Part shown: positions 43,256-51,680 of the stretch, in pieces
Numbering within the stretch: position 1 is the stretch's first letter
Layout of the letters: each line of letters opens with the position of its first letter
Assembly: GCA_044426235.1 (NCBI GenBank)
Contig: JAWXUS010000006.1
Span: forward strand, 12,902 to 76,901
Length of the DNA stretch: 64,000 bases
Direction of reading: 5' to 3'
Source of the DNA: JAGHEK01 sp044426235
Lineage (GTDB): Bacteria > Bacillota > Clostridia > Peptostreptococcales > Peptostreptococcaceae
Translations under genes and position numbers: made by a program
Notes under the pieces: generated by a model
Database searches by the model: none
What the model was told of the DNA's origin: nothing
What the model saw: the letters and a program-made list of their open reading frames with translations, nothing else

Positions 43256-43879
43256 ATGCCAAAATTAAATATACTAAATGTTAGCGGACAAAATGTTGGA
43301 GAAATAGAATTATTAGATGCTATATTCAACGTAGAAGTTAATGAACATGTTTTATACGAGGTTGTTAAAAACCAATTAGCAAACAAAAGACAAGGTACTC
43401 AATCTGCTAAGACTAGAGCAGAAGTTAGAGGTGGCGGAAGAAAGCCTTGGAAACAAAAAGGAACTGGTAGAGCAAGACAAGGTTCTATAAGATCTGTACA
43501 ATGGGTAGGTGGAGGAGTTGCTTTTGCACCAAAACCAAGAAGTTACAGATATACTTTACCTAAGAAGGTAAGAAGATTAGCTATAAAGAGTGCTTTAACT
43601 TCTAAAGTACAAAATGGAGAAATGATAGTATTAGATGCATTAAATATGAATGCTCCTAAGACTAAAGAGTTTGTTCAAATATTAAAGAATGTTAATTCAA
43701 ACAAAAAAGCTTTAATAGTAACTGCTGAAAATAACGATAATGTTATAAAATCAGCTAGAAACATAGAAGGTGTTGCTACTGCTACAGTTAACACAATAAA
43801 TGTTTATGACATATTAAAGTATGATTCATTCATAATAACTACAGATGCTGTTAAAAAAGTGGAGGAGGTGTACGCATAA
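43256..43879 (+). CDS. rplD: ribosomal protein L4
   Basis: The 207-residue protein has the exit-tunnel loop RGGGRKPWKQKGTGRARQGSIRS characteristic of L4. In enterobacteria L4 is the autorepressor of this operon; whether it is so here is unknown. The stop overlaps the rplW start (TAATG). Confidence 0.98.
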   Translation: MPKLNILNVSGQNVGEIELLDAIFNVEVNEHVLYEVVKNQLANKRQGTQSAKTRAEVRGGGRKPWKQKGTGRARQGSIRSVQWVGGGVAFAPKPRSYRYTLPKKVRRLAIKSALTSKVQNGEMIVLDALNMNAPKTKEFVQILKNVNSNKKALIVTAENNDNVIKSARNIEGVATATVNTINVYDILKYDSFIITTDAVKKVEEVYA

Positions 43880-44169
43880 TGACTAATCCACATGATATAA
43901 TAAAAAAGCCAATAGTTACTGAAAAAAGTATGGCTGAAATGACTGATAAGAACTATACTTTCGTAGTGGCTAAGTTTGCTAATAAAACTGAAATAAAGAA
44001 GGCTGTTGAAGCTATATTCGGAGTTAAAGTTGATAGAGTTAATACATTAAACTACGATGGAAAAGTTAAAAGAATGGGTAGACATGAAGGAAGAACTGCA
44101 AGCTTTAAGAAAGCAGTAGTTAAATTAACTGCTGATAGTAAAGAAATAGAATTCTTCCAAGGAATGTAA
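43879..44169 (+). CDS. rplW: ribosomal protein L23
   Basis: The 96-residue protein at the tunnel exit docks trigger factor, SRP and the Sec machinery. It shows IIKKPIVTEKSM, YTFVVAKFANKTEIKKAVEAIFGVKV and GRTASFKKAVVKL. Its ATG shares a base with the rplD stop, after the GGAGGAGGTG inside rplD. Confidence 0.98.
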   Translation: MTNPHDIIKKPIVTEKSMAEMTDKNYTFVVAKFANKTEIKKAVEAIFGVKVDRVNTLNYDGKVKRMGRHEGRTASFKKAVVKLTADSKEIEFFQGM

Positions 44170-44198
44170 TTCAAAAACCATAAAAGGAGGGAAAACAG

Positions 44199-45029
44199 AT
44201 GGCTATAAAAAAGTTTAAACCAACTTCTCCTGCCTTAAGACAAATGACAGTGTTAGTTTCTGATGAGATAACTTGCAATCAACCAGAAAAGTCTCTTTTA
44301 ACTTCATTAAAGAAACATTCTGGTAGAAATGCACACGGAAAAATAACTGTTCGTCACAGAGGTGGAGGAAACAGAAGAAAATATAGAATAATAGATTTTA
44401 AAAGAAATAAAGATGGTATACCTGCAAAGGTTGCTACAGTAGAATATGATCCAAATAGAACTGCTAATATAGCTCTTCTTCACTATGCAGATGGAGAAAA
44501 AAGATATATCCTAGCACCAGTTGGATTAGTTGTTGGAAGTACAATATTATCAGGACCAACTGCTGATATAAAGCCTGGAAATGCATTAGCACTTAAGGAT
44601 ATGCCAGTAGGTACTGTAATCCACAATATAGAATTAAAGCCTGGAAAAGGAGCTCAATTAGTAAGATCTGCTGGAGTTTCTGCTCAATTAATGGCTAAAG
44701 AAGGAAAAAGAGCATTACTTAGATTACCATCAGGAGAAATGAGATATGTTAGCATAGAATGTAAAGCTACTATCGGTCAAGTTGGTAACGTAGAACACGG
44801 AAACGTTGTTATAGGTAAAGCCGGAAGAAAAAGACATATGGGTATTAGACCTACAGTAAGAGGATCTGTAATGAACCCTTGCGACCATCCACACGGAGGA
44901 GGGGAAGGTAGAACTTCAATAGGTAGACCATCACCTGTAACTCCATGGGGTAAACCAGCTCTTGGATATAAAACTAGAAAGAAAAATAAAGCTTCTGATA
45001 AGTTAATAGTATCTAGAAGAACGAAGTAA
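44199..45029 (+). CDS. rplB: ribosomal protein L2
   Basis: The 276-residue peptidyl-transferase-associated protein has HRGGGNRRKYRIIDFKR near the N-terminus. The C-terminal VRGSVMNPCDHPHGGGEGR loop contains the conserved histidine. The ATG follows AAAAGGAGG. Confidence 0.98.
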   Translation: MAIKKFKPTSPALRQMTVLVSDEITCNQPEKSLLTSLKKHSGRNAHGKITVRHRGGGNRRKYRIIDFKRNKDGIPAKVATVEYDPNRTANIALLHYADGEKRYILAPVGLVVGSTILSGPTADIKPGNALALKDMPVGTVIHNIELKPGKGAQLVRSAGVSAQLMAKEGKRALLRLPSGEMRYVSIECKATIGQVGNVEHGNVVIGKAGRKRHMGIRPTVRGSVMNPCDHPHGGGEGRTSIGRPSPVTPWGKPALGYKTRKKNKASDKLIVSRRTK

Positions 45030-45063
45030 TAGATTTACTTTTACGCAGAAAGGAGGAAGTTAG

Positions 45064-45345
45064 ATGTCAAGATCAACTAAAAAAGGACCTTTTATACATG
45101 CAAGACTTCTTAAGAAAATAGAAGCGATGAACGAAAGTGGAAGTAGAGAAGTTATCAAGACTTGGTCAAGATCTTCAACAATATTCCCACAAATGGTAGA
45201 ACATACTATAGCTGTTCATGATGGTAGAAAACATGTTCCAGTTTTCATAACTGAAGATATGGTTGGACACAAATTAGGTGAATTCGTTCCTACAAGAACT
45301 TTCAAAGGACATAAGGACGACGAAAAATCTAATAAAAGAAGATAA
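45064..45345 (+). CDS. rpsS: ribosomal protein S19
   Basis: The 93-residue 30S head protein has MSRSTKKGPFIHARLLKKIE, TWSRSSTIFPQMVEHTIAVHDGRKHVPVFITEDMVGHKLGEF, as expected. The ATG follows AAAGGAGG. Confidence 0.98.
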   Translation: MSRSTKKGPFIHARLLKKIEAMNESGSREVIKTWSRSSTIFPQMVEHTIAVHDGRKHVPVFITEDMVGHKLGEFVPTRTFKGHKDDEKSNKRR

Positions 45346-45377
45346 TAATTTTCTGACTAAGGAAGGAGGAATAGCAA

Positions 45378-45713
45378 ATGGAAGCAAAAGCTACTGCTAA
45401 ATACGTACGTGTTTCACCAAGAAAAGCAGGACAAATCTGTGACCTTGTTAGAGGTAAGAATGTTGATGAGGCTTTAGCAATATTAAAGTTCACTCCAAGA
45501 GGAGCGGCTGAAATAATAGCTAAAGTTGTTAAGTCTGCTAAGGCTAACGCTGAAAACAATCACGAAATGGACGTAGAAAAGTTATATATAGACTCTGTAG
45601 TTGCAAACCAAGGGCCAACAATGAAGAGATTCATGCCTAGAGCTCAGGGACGTGCTACTATGATAAGAAAAAGAACTTCTCATATAGAGGTTGTTTTAAA
45701 AGAAAAAAAATAA
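45378..45713 (+). CDS. rplV: ribosomal protein L22
   Basis: The 111-residue protein has YVRVSPRKAGQICDLVRGK and the tunnel-lining beta hairpin FMPRAQGRATMIRKRTSHIEVVL, the site where macrolide-resistance changes arise. It looks unmutated. The ATG follows AAGGAGGA. Confidence 0.98.
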   Translation: MEAKATAKYVRVSPRKAGQICDLVRGKNVDEALAILKFTPRGAAEIIAKVVKSAKANAENNHEMDVEKLYIDSVVANQGPTMKRFMPRAQGRATMIRKRTSHIEVVLKEKK

Positions 45714-45735
45714 TTAAGAGATAGGAGGGAAATTA

Positions 45736-46533
45736 ATGGGTCAAAAGGTTAATCCACACGGACTAAGAGTCGGTGTTATAAAAGATTGGGACTCAAGATG
45801 GTTTGCTACTAGCAAAAAAGAGTTCGGAAACTTAATATTAGAAGATCATAATGTACGTAAATTCTTAAAGAAGAAAATATACTCAGCTGGTGTTGATAAT
45901 ATTGAAATAGAAAGATCAGCTAACAAGTTAAAACTAGACTTACATGTTGCTAAGCCAGGTGTAGTTATAGGTAGAGCTGGAGCTGGAATAGATGCTTTAA
46001 AGGCTGAATTAGAAAAGATGACTAAAAAAACAGTTATAGTTAATATAATTGAAGTTAGAAATCCAGACAAATCAGCTCAATTAGTTGCTGAGAATATAGC
46101 TTTAGCTATAGAAAGAAGAGTTGCTTTTAGAAGAGCAATGAAACAAGCTATACAAAGAGCTATGAAATCAGGAGTTAAAGGAATTAAAGTTTCTGCTTCT
46201 GGAAGACTTGGTGGAGCTGAAATGGCTAGAACTGAAGGTTATAGCGAAGGTATAGTGCCACTTCAAACATTAAGAGCTGATATAGATTACGGTTTTGCTG
46301 AAGCTAATACAACTTACGGAAAAACTGGTATAAAGGTTTGGATATGTAATGGAGAGGTTTTACCAACTAGAAATGGTGTAAACCCAAGAGAAGAAAGAAG
46401 AGACAACAGAAGAGATAACAGAAGAGATAACAGAAGAAACGATAGAAGAGATAACAGAAGAGGAAATGATAACAGAGGACCAAGAAATTCTCAAGGATCA
46501 AGACCTCAAAGAACTGAAAATAGAGGAAATTAA
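45736..46533 (+). CDS. rpsC: ribosomal protein S3 with Arg/Asn-rich C-terminal extension
   Basis: Residues 1-216 form the normal S3: GQKVNPHGLRVGVIKDWDSRWFA, a KH domain with VVIGRAGAGIDALK, and IPLQTLRADIDYGFAEANTTYGKTGIKVWI. Residues 217-265 are an added tail with 18 Arg and 10 Asn in 49, made of RRDN-type repeats. S3 lines the mRNA entry tunnel, so the tail probably lies near incoming mRNA. The ATG follows TAGGAGGG. Confidence 0.97.
   Translation: MGQKVNPHGLRVGVIKDWDSRWFATSKKEFGNLILEDHNVRKFLKKKIYSAGVDNIEIERSANKLKLDLHVAKPGVVIGRAGAGIDALKAELEKMTKKTVIVNIIEVRNPDKSAQLVAENIALAIERRVAFRRAMKQAIQRAMKSGVKGIKVSASGRLGGAEMARTEGYSEGIVPLQTLRADIDYGFAEANTTYGKTGIKVWICNGEVLPTRNGVNPREERRDNRRDNRRDNRRNDRRDNRRGNDNRGPRNSQGSRPQRTENRGN
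46402..46461 (+). repeat. five tandem 12-base repeats inside rpsC
   Basis: The repeat unit resembles GATAACAGAAGA (codes Asp-Asn-Arg-Arg). The five units are in phase with the reading frame, and the fourth is altered (AACGATAGAAGA). Confidence 0.9.
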
Positions 46534-46566
46534 TAAGATTTAGGTTCAAGGAAGGAGGAAATACTC

Positions 46567-46998
46567 ATGTTAATGCCAAAAAGAGTAAAGCGTCGTAGAG
46601 TTCATAGAGGAAGTATGGCTGGTAAGGCTTTAAAAGGTAACAAAGTTACTTATGGAGAGTTCGGATTAGTTGCACTTGAAGCTGCTTGGATAACTTCTAA
46701 TCAAATAGAAGCTGCCAGAATAGCTATGACAAGATCAATAAAAAGAGGCGGGAAGGTTTGGATAAAAATATTCCCTCACAAGCCAGTAACAAAGAAACCA
46801 GCAGAAACTCGTATGGGAGCTGGTAAAGGTTCTCCAGAGTACTGGGTAGCTGTTGTTAAACCAGGAAGAGTTATGTTTGAATTAGCAGGTGTTTCTGAAG
46901 AAAAAGCTAGAGAAGCTATGAGACTTGCTATGCATAAATTACCTATAAAATGTAAGTTTGTAAAGAAAGAAGATTTAGAAGTAAAGGGTGGTGAATAG
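46567..46998 (+). CDS. rplP: ribosomal protein L16
   Basis: The 143-residue protein starts MLMPKRVKRRRVHRG, the canonical form, and shows IFPHKPVTKKPAETRMGAGKGSPEYWVAVVKPGRVMFE. It contacts the A-site tRNA. The ATG 46567 follows AAGGAGGAAATACTC. Confidence 0.98.
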   Translation: MLMPKRVKRRRVHRGSMAGKALKGNKVTYGEFGLVALEAAWITSNQIEAARIAMTRSIKRGGKVWIKIFPHKPVTKKPAETRMGAGKGSPEYWVAVVKPGRVMFELAGVSEEKAREAMRLAMHKLPIKCKFVKKEDLEVKGGE

Positions 46999-46999
46999 G

Positions 47000-47203
47000 A
47001 TGCAAGCTAAAGAATTAAGAAATTTAACAAGCGAAGATCTAGTGAACAAGTTAAATGACTTCAAAAGTGATTTATTTAGTTTAAGATTCCAATTAGCTAC
47101 TGGTCAATTAGAAAATACAGCTAAAATAAAGTTTATAAAGAAGGATATAGCTAGAGTTAAGACTATCCTTGCTGAAAGAAAGTTAAACGAAGCTAGAGCT
47201 TAA
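47000..47203 (+). CDS. rpmC: ribosomal protein L29
   Basis: The 67-residue helical-hairpin protein begins MQAKELRNLTSEDLVNKL, the usual start. The ATG at 47000 lies 1 base after the rplP stop. The in-frame GTG at 46988 lies inside rplP and in the ribosome site. Confidence 0.96.
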   Translation: MQAKELRNLTSEDLVNKLNDFKSDLFSLRFQLATGQLENTAKIKFIKKDIARVKTILAERKLNEARA

Positions 47204-47226
47204 TTTGGAAAAGGAGGCTTTTACAC

Positions 47227-47484
47227 ATGCAAGAAAGAGGAAGTAGAAAAGTAAGAATAGGGCGTGTTGTAAGTGATAAGATGGACAAGACAATAGTTGT
47301 TGCTGTTGAAGATTTCGTACGTCACCCACTATACAACAAGCGTGTTAAGAGAACTAAAAAATTCAAAACTCACGATGAACAAAATGTATGTAGAATCGGA
47401 GACAAAGTAAAAATAATGGAAACTAGACCTTTATCTAAAGATAAAAGATTCAGATTAGTTGAAGTTGTTGAAAAAGTTAAGTAG
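47227..47484 (+). CDS. rpsQ: ribosomal protein S17
   Basis: The 85-residue OB-fold primary 16S rRNA binder shows GRVVSDKMDKTIVVAVEDFVRHPLYNKRVKRTKKFKTHDE. The ATG follows AAAAGGAGG at typical distance. Confidence 0.98.
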   Translation: MQERGSRKVRIGRVVSDKMDKTIVVAVEDFVRHPLYNKRVKRTKKFKTHDEQNVCRIGDKVKIMETRPLSKDKRFRLVEVVEKVK

Positions 47485-47511
47485 TTTTTTTGGAAAAGGA
47501 GGGATTACGTA

Positions 47512-47880
47512 ATGATACAACAAGAAACACGTCTAAGAGTTGCTGACAACTCTGGTGCTAAAGAAATATTATGTATCCGTGTGTTAGGCGGAAGTAAAAG
47601 AAAATATGGTAACATAGGTGACGTGATAGTTGCTACTGTTAAAAGTGCAACACCTGGTGGAGTTGTAAAAAAAGGTAAAGTCGTTAAAGCTGTTATAGTA
47701 AGAACTAAGCAAGGAGCTAGACGTAAAGATGGAAGTTACATATCTTTCGATGAAAATGCTGCTGTTATAATAAAAGACGACAAGACTCCAGTAGGAACTC
47801 GTATATTCGGGCCTGTTGCTAGAGAGTTAAGAGATAATGACTTCATGAAAATAGTATCTCTTGCTCCAGAAGTACTATAA
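47512..47880 (+). CDS. rplN: ribosomal protein L14
   Basis: The 122-residue protein begins MIQQETRLRVADNSGAKEILCIRVLGGSKRKY and ends in REL-RDNDFMKIVSLAPEVL, full length. It lies near the RsfS and translation-factor binding site. The ATG follows AAAAGGAGGG. Confidence 0.98.
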   Translation: MIQQETRLRVADNSGAKEILCIRVLGGSKRKYGNIGDVIVATVKSATPGGVVKKGKVVKAVIVRTKQGARRKDGSYISFDENAAVIIKDDKTPVGTRIFGPVARELRDNDFMKIVSLAPEVL

Positions 47881-47899
47881 TTAAGGAGGTCGATGAGAC

Positions 47900-48208
47900 A
47901 TGATGCGTGTTAAAAAAGGCGACACTGTTGTAGTTATAGCAGGTAAAGATAAAGGTAAAAAAGGTACTATAGTAAAGGTTATGCCAAAAACTAACAGAGT
48001 TTTAGTTGAAGGTGTTAACATTATAACTAAGCACCAAAAGCCAACTGCTATCAACCCACAAGGTGGAATAGTAAACAAAGAAGCTTCTATACACATATCT
48101 AATGTAATGCCATTAGATCCTGAAACAGGAAAAGGTACGAGAGTTAGATACGAAGTAAAAGAAGGTAAAAAAGTTAGAGTATCAGTAAAGAGCGGAAAAG
48201 AAATATAA
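47900..48208 (+). CDS. rplX: ribosomal protein L24
   Basis: The 102-residue KOW-domain protein shows VKKGDTVVVIAGKDKGKKGTIVKVMP. It is an early 50S assembly protein. Two adjacent ATG codons (47900, 47903) are possible; 47900 lies nearer the AAGGAGG site. Confidence 0.97.
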   Translation: MMRVKKGDTVVVIAGKDKGKKGTIVKVMPKTNRVLVEGVNIITKHQKPTAINPQGGIVNKEASIHISNVMPLDPETGKGTRVRYEVKEGKKVRVSVKSGKEI

Positions 48209-48233
48209 TATAGCTTGAAAGGAGGGACCTTAA

Positions 48234-48776
48234 ATGGCTTCTAGATTACAAGAAAAATACATGAAAGAAGTTGCTCCTGCTTTAATGGAGAAATTCGGAT
48301 ACAAGAATGTTATGGAAATACCTAAGTTAGAGAAAATCGTTATAAACATGGGTATGGGTGAGGCTAGAGAAAATCCAAAAGGATTAGAAAAAGCTGTTGA
48401 AGAAATGGAAATGATAACTGGACAAAAGCCAGTTACAACTAGAGCAAGAAAATCTGTTGCAAACTTCAAATTAAGAGAAGGAATGCCAATAGGAGCAAAA
48501 ACAACTTTAAGAGCTGATAAAATGTACTACTTCATGGACAAGTTAGTATCAGTATCTTTACCAAGAGTAAGAGACTTCAGAGGAGTAAATGCTAATGCAT
48601 TTGATGGAAGAGGAAACTATGCTTTAGGTATAAAAGAGCAATTAATATTCCCTGAAATAGAATACGATAAAGTAGATAAAGTAAGAGGAATGGATATAAT
48701 ATTCGTTACGACTGCAAAGACTGACGAAGAAGCACGTGAATTATTAAAATTATTAGGAATGCCGTTTTCTAAGTAA
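48234..48776 (+). CDS. rplE: ribosomal protein L5
   Basis: The 180-residue 5S rRNA-binding protein has MGMGEARENPKGLEKAVEEM, ITGQKPVTTRARKSVANFKLREGMPIGAKTTLR and FPEIEYDKVDKVRGMDIIFVTTAKTDEEARELL. The ATG follows AAAGGAGGG. Confidence 0.98.
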   Translation: MASRLQEKYMKEVAPALMEKFGYKNVMEIPKLEKIVINMGMGEARENPKGLEKAVEEMEMITGQKPVTTRARKSVANFKLREGMPIGAKTTLRADKMYYFMDKLVSVSLPRVRDFRGVNANAFDGRGNYALGIKEQLIFPEIEYDKVDKVRGMDIIFVTTAKTDEEARELLKLLGMPFSK

Positions 48777-48824
48777 GCTTAGAAAAGGACATTTTCTAAG
48801 TTAATTAATGAAGGAGGGATTCCA

Positions 48825-49010
48825 GTGGCTAGAAAAGCAATGATTGTGAAGCAACAAAAGAAACAAAAGTACGCTACTAGAGAATACACTAGATGTAGTA
48901 TATGTGGTAGACCGCATTCAGTTTTAAGAAAATTCGGAATATGCCGTATATGCTTTAGAGAATTAGCTTACAAAGGTCAAATACCTGGTGTTAGAAAATC
49001 AAGCTGGTAA
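48825..49010 (+). CDS. rpsN: ribosomal protein S14, zinc-binding type
   Basis: The 61-residue protein is the short (type Z) S14, with two CxxC pairs in the CSICGRP and CRIC segments. The GTG start at 48825 follows GAAGGAGGGATTCCA, giving MARKAMIVKQQ. Confidence 0.97.
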   Translation: MARKAMIVKQQKKQKYATREYTRCSICGRPHSVLRKFGICRICFRELAYKGQIPGVRKSSW

Positions 49011-49042
49011 AAGCTTGATCAAAATGGAAGGAGGGTTTCAAT

Positions 49043-49441
49043 ATGACAATGACAGATCCAATAGCAGATATGTTAACTCGTATCAGAAATGCTAACATAG
49101 TTAAGCATGAAACTGTTGATGTTCCTGCTTCTAATATGAAAAAAGAATTATCTAAAATCTTATTAGAAGAAGGTTTCATAAAAGGTTATGATGTTATAGA
49201 AGATGGAAAACAAGGAATAATAAGAATACAATTAAAGTACGGACAAAGCGGAGAAAGAGTTATATCAGGACTTAAGAGAATATCAAAGCCTGGTATGAGA
49301 GTATACGCTGCGAAGCATGAAGTACCTAAAGTATTAAATGGTTTAGGAATATCAATAGTATCAACTTCTAAAGGGGTTGTAACTGATAAAATAGCTAGAA
49401 AAGAAAATGTTGGTGGAGAAGTAATCTGCTACGTTTGGTAA
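49043..49441 (+). CDS. rpsH: ribosomal protein S8
   Basis: The 132-residue central-domain 16S rRNA binder begins MTMTDPIADMLTRIRNAN and ends with STSKGVVTDKIARKENVGGEVICYVW, as expected. S8 represses the spc operon in E. coli; the corresponding site was not recognised here. The ATG follows GGAAGGAGGG. Confidence 0.98.
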   Translation: MTMTDPIADMLTRIRNANIVKHETVDVPASNMKKELSKILLEEGFIKGYDVIEDGKQGIIRIQLKYGQSGERVISGLKRISKPGMRVYAAKHEVPKVLNGLGISIVSTSKGVVTDKIARKENVGGEVICYVW

Positions 49442-49470
49442 TATAAACGAAAGTGTAAGGAGGTGCCAAT

Positions 49471-50013
49471 ATGTCAAGAATAGGTGTTAAGCCAATAACA
49501 GTACCATCTGGTGTTGAAGTAACTATATCTAACGATAACTTTGTTACAGTAAAAGGACCAAAAGGAACTTTAACTAAGCAATTAGATGGTGCATTAACTA
49601 TAAAGCAAGAAGAAAATACTATAACTGTTGAAAGACCTACTAACAATAAGCAACACAGATCTTTACATGGATTAACTAGAACTTTATTAGATAATATGGT
49701 TGTAGGTGTTACTGAAGGTTTCGAAAAGAAATTAGAATTAATAGGTGTTGGATACAGAGCACAAAAGCAAGGAAAGAAACTAGTTATGAGTTTAGGATTC
49801 TCTCATCCAGTTGAAATGGAAGATCCAGAAGGAATAACAGTTGAAGCTCCAAATCAAACTGAATTAGTAGTTAAAGGAATCGACAAGCAATTAGTTGGAA
49901 ACTATGCTGCTAAAATAAGAGACTGGAGAAAGCCAGAGCCATACAAAGGTAAAGGTATAAGATACGCTGGTGAAGTAGTAAGACGTAAAGAAGGTAAAAC
50001 TGGTAAGAAGTAA
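49471..50013 (+). CDS. rplF: ribosomal protein L6
   Basis: The 180-residue two-domain protein shows MSRIGVKPITVPSGVEV, GFEKKLELIGVGYRAQ and the C-terminal IRDWRKPEPYKGKGIRYAGEVVRRKEGK. It lies near the sarcin-ricin loop. The ATG follows AAGGAGGTG. Confidence 0.98.
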   Translation: MSRIGVKPITVPSGVEVTISNDNFVTVKGPKGTLTKQLDGALTIKQEENTITVERPTNNKQHRSLHGLTRTLLDNMVVGVTEGFEKKLELIGVGYRAQKQGKKLVMSLGFSHPVEMEDPEGITVEAPNQTELVVKGIDKQLVGNYAAKIRDWRKPEPYKGKGIRYAGEVVRRKEGKTGKK

Positions 50014-50049
50014 TAATACCAAACTTAAACGCTAGAAAGGAGTGGCCTT

Positions 50050-50418
50050 ATGATAAAGAAAGCAGATAAAAACTCTAATAGACTTCAAAGACATAAGAGA
50101 GTTCGTAGAAAGATAACTGGAACTACTCAAAGACCAAGATTATGTGTATTTAGAAGTTCTAACAATATATACGCTCAAATAATAGATGACACTAATAGAG
50201 TTACTGTAGTTTCAGCATCTAGCTTAGATGCTCAAGTTAAAGAAGCTGTTGGACATAAAGGAAATAAAGAAGCGGCTAAATTAGTTGGTTCTATAATAGG
50301 TAAAAAAGCTGTAGAAAAAGGTATAACTGAAGTTGTATTTGACAGAGGTGGATACTTATATCACGGTAGAGTTAAAGAATTAGCAGATGCAGCTAGAGAA
50401 GCTGGACTTAAATTCTAA
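50050..50418 (+). CDS. rplR: ribosomal protein L18
   Basis: The 122-residue 5S rRNA-binding protein shows RHKRVRRKITGTTQRPRLCVFRSSNNIYAQIIDD and VVFDRGGYLYHGRVKELADAAREAGLKF. The ATG follows GAAAGGAGTGG. Confidence 0.98.
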   Translation: MIKKADKNSNRLQRHKRVRRKITGTTQRPRLCVFRSSNNIYAQIIDDTNRVTVVSASSLDAQVKEAVGHKGNKEAAKLVGSIIGKKAVEKGITEVVFDRGGYLYHGRVKELADAAREAGLKF

Positions 50419-50448
50419 TTAACTAAACTAAGAAGGAGGGAAATGCCC

Positions 50449-50958
50449 ATGTTACGTCGTAAACCGATAGACTCAAGACAACTTGATCTTAAGGAAAAAG
50501 TTGTTGAAGTAAGACGTGTTACTAAAGTTGTAAAAGGTGGTAGAAACTTCAGATTTTCTGCTTTAGTAGTTGTTGGAGATGAAAACGGACACGTTGGTGT
50601 AGGTACTGGTAAAGCTATGGAAGTGCCAGATGCTATCAAAAAAGCTATAGAAGATGCTAAAAAGAATCTTATAGTAGTACCAATAGTTGGTACAACTGTT
50701 CCTCACAAAGTTAACGGACACTTTGGTGCTGGAAAAATATTAATAATGCCTGCTCAAGAAGGTACAGGAGTTATAGCTGGGGGACCTGCTAGAGCTGTAC
50801 TAGAATTAGCTGGATTAACAGATGTTAGAGCTAAATCTTTAGGATCTAACAACCCAAGAAACATGGTAAATGCTACAATAGAAGGTCTTAACTCTCTAAA
50901 AACAGCTGAATCGATAGCTAAACTTAGAGGTAAAAAAGTTGAAGAACTTTTAGGCTAA
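50449..50958 (+). CDS. rpsE: ribosomal protein S5
   Basis: The 169-residue accuracy protein at the mRNA entry site shows EVRRVTKVVKGGRNFRFSALVVVGDENGHVGVGTGKA and GGPARAVLELAGL. ATG 50449 lies 9 bases after AAGGAGG and is preferred over ATG 50443, which would be only 3 bases away. Confidence 0.97.
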   Translation: MLRRKPIDSRQLDLKEKVVEVRRVTKVVKGGRNFRFSALVVVGDENGHVGVGTGKAMEVPDAIKKAIEDAKKNLIVVPIVGTTVPHKVNGHFGAGKILIMPAQEGTGVIAGGPARAVLELAGLTDVRAKSLGSNNPRNMVNATIEGLNSLKTAESIAKLRGKKVEELLG

Positions 50959-50971
50959 GGAGGAGTAAAAA

Positions 50972-51157
50972 ATGGCTAAATTACAAATCAAATTAGTTAG
51001 AAGTACAATAGGTACTACTCCTAACCAAAGAAAAAACGTTGAAGCGTTAGGATTAAGAAAAAGAGAACAAGTTGTTGTTAAAGAAGATAATGCCCAAATG
51101 AGAGGTATGATCAATAAAGTTAGGCATTTAGTACAAGTTACTGAAATAGCTGAATAA
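50972..51157 (+). CDS. rpmD: ribosomal protein L30
   Basis: The 61-residue protein shows LQIKLVRSTIGTTPNQRKNVEALGLRKREQVVV. The ATG is 13 bases after the rpsE stop, behind TAAGGAGG. Confidence 0.97.
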   Translation: MAKLQIKLVRSTIGTTPNQRKNVEALGLRKREQVVVKEDNAQMRGMINKVRHLVQVTEIAE

Positions 51158-51197
51158 TTATTTTCAAAAGTACTAATAAGAGGAGGTGCTAAAATCC

Positions 51198-51641
51198 ATG
51201 AAATTACATGAGTTAAAACCTGCTAAAGGTGCAGTAAAAGCTAAGAGAAGATTAGGTAGAGGTACTGCAACTGGTCAAGGTAAAACTGCAGGACGTGGAC
51301 AAAAGGGACAATGGTCTCGTTCAGGTGGTGGAGTTAGAGTTGGATTCGAGGGTGGACAAATGCCACTTGCGAGAAGACTTCCTAAGAGAGGTTTCACAAA
51401 TCCAAACAAGAAAATATTCACAGAAGTTAATGTTGAATTATTAAATAGATTCGATAATGGAACAGAAATAACTGCTGAATTCTTAAAGTCTGTTGGTGCT
51501 ATCAGTAAGATAGAGAAAAACGGAGTTAAGATATTAGGTGAAGGTAATTTAGAAAAATCTTTAACTATAAAGGTTGCTAAATTAACTGCTTCTGCTCAAG
51601 AAAAAATAGAAAAAGCTGGAGGGAAAGTAGAATTAGTTTAA
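51198..51641 (+). CDS. rplO: ribosomal protein L15
   Basis: The 147-residue protein shows MKLHELKPAKGAVKAKRRLGRG and the Gly/Arg-rich GQKGQWSRSGGGVRVGFEGGQMPLARRLPKRGF. ATG 51198 lies 11 bases after AGGAGG; an in-frame GTG at 51186 falls in the ribosome site. Confidence 0.97.
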   Translation: MKLHELKPAKGAVKAKRRLGRGTATGQGKTAGRGQKGQWSRSGGGVRVGFEGGQMPLARRLPKRGFTNPNKKIFTEVNVELLNRFDNGTEITAEFLKSVGAISKIEKNGVKILGEGNLEKSLTIKVAKLTASAQEKIEKAGGKVELV

Positions 51642-51680
51642 TCTACTTAAACTCTTAGTCAATGAGGTGGGTGAGTTAAC

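Noticed and set aside
46402..46461. CRISPR-like repeat array
   Set aside because: The 12-base units are in frame inside rpsC and have no spacers; they encode the S3 tail.
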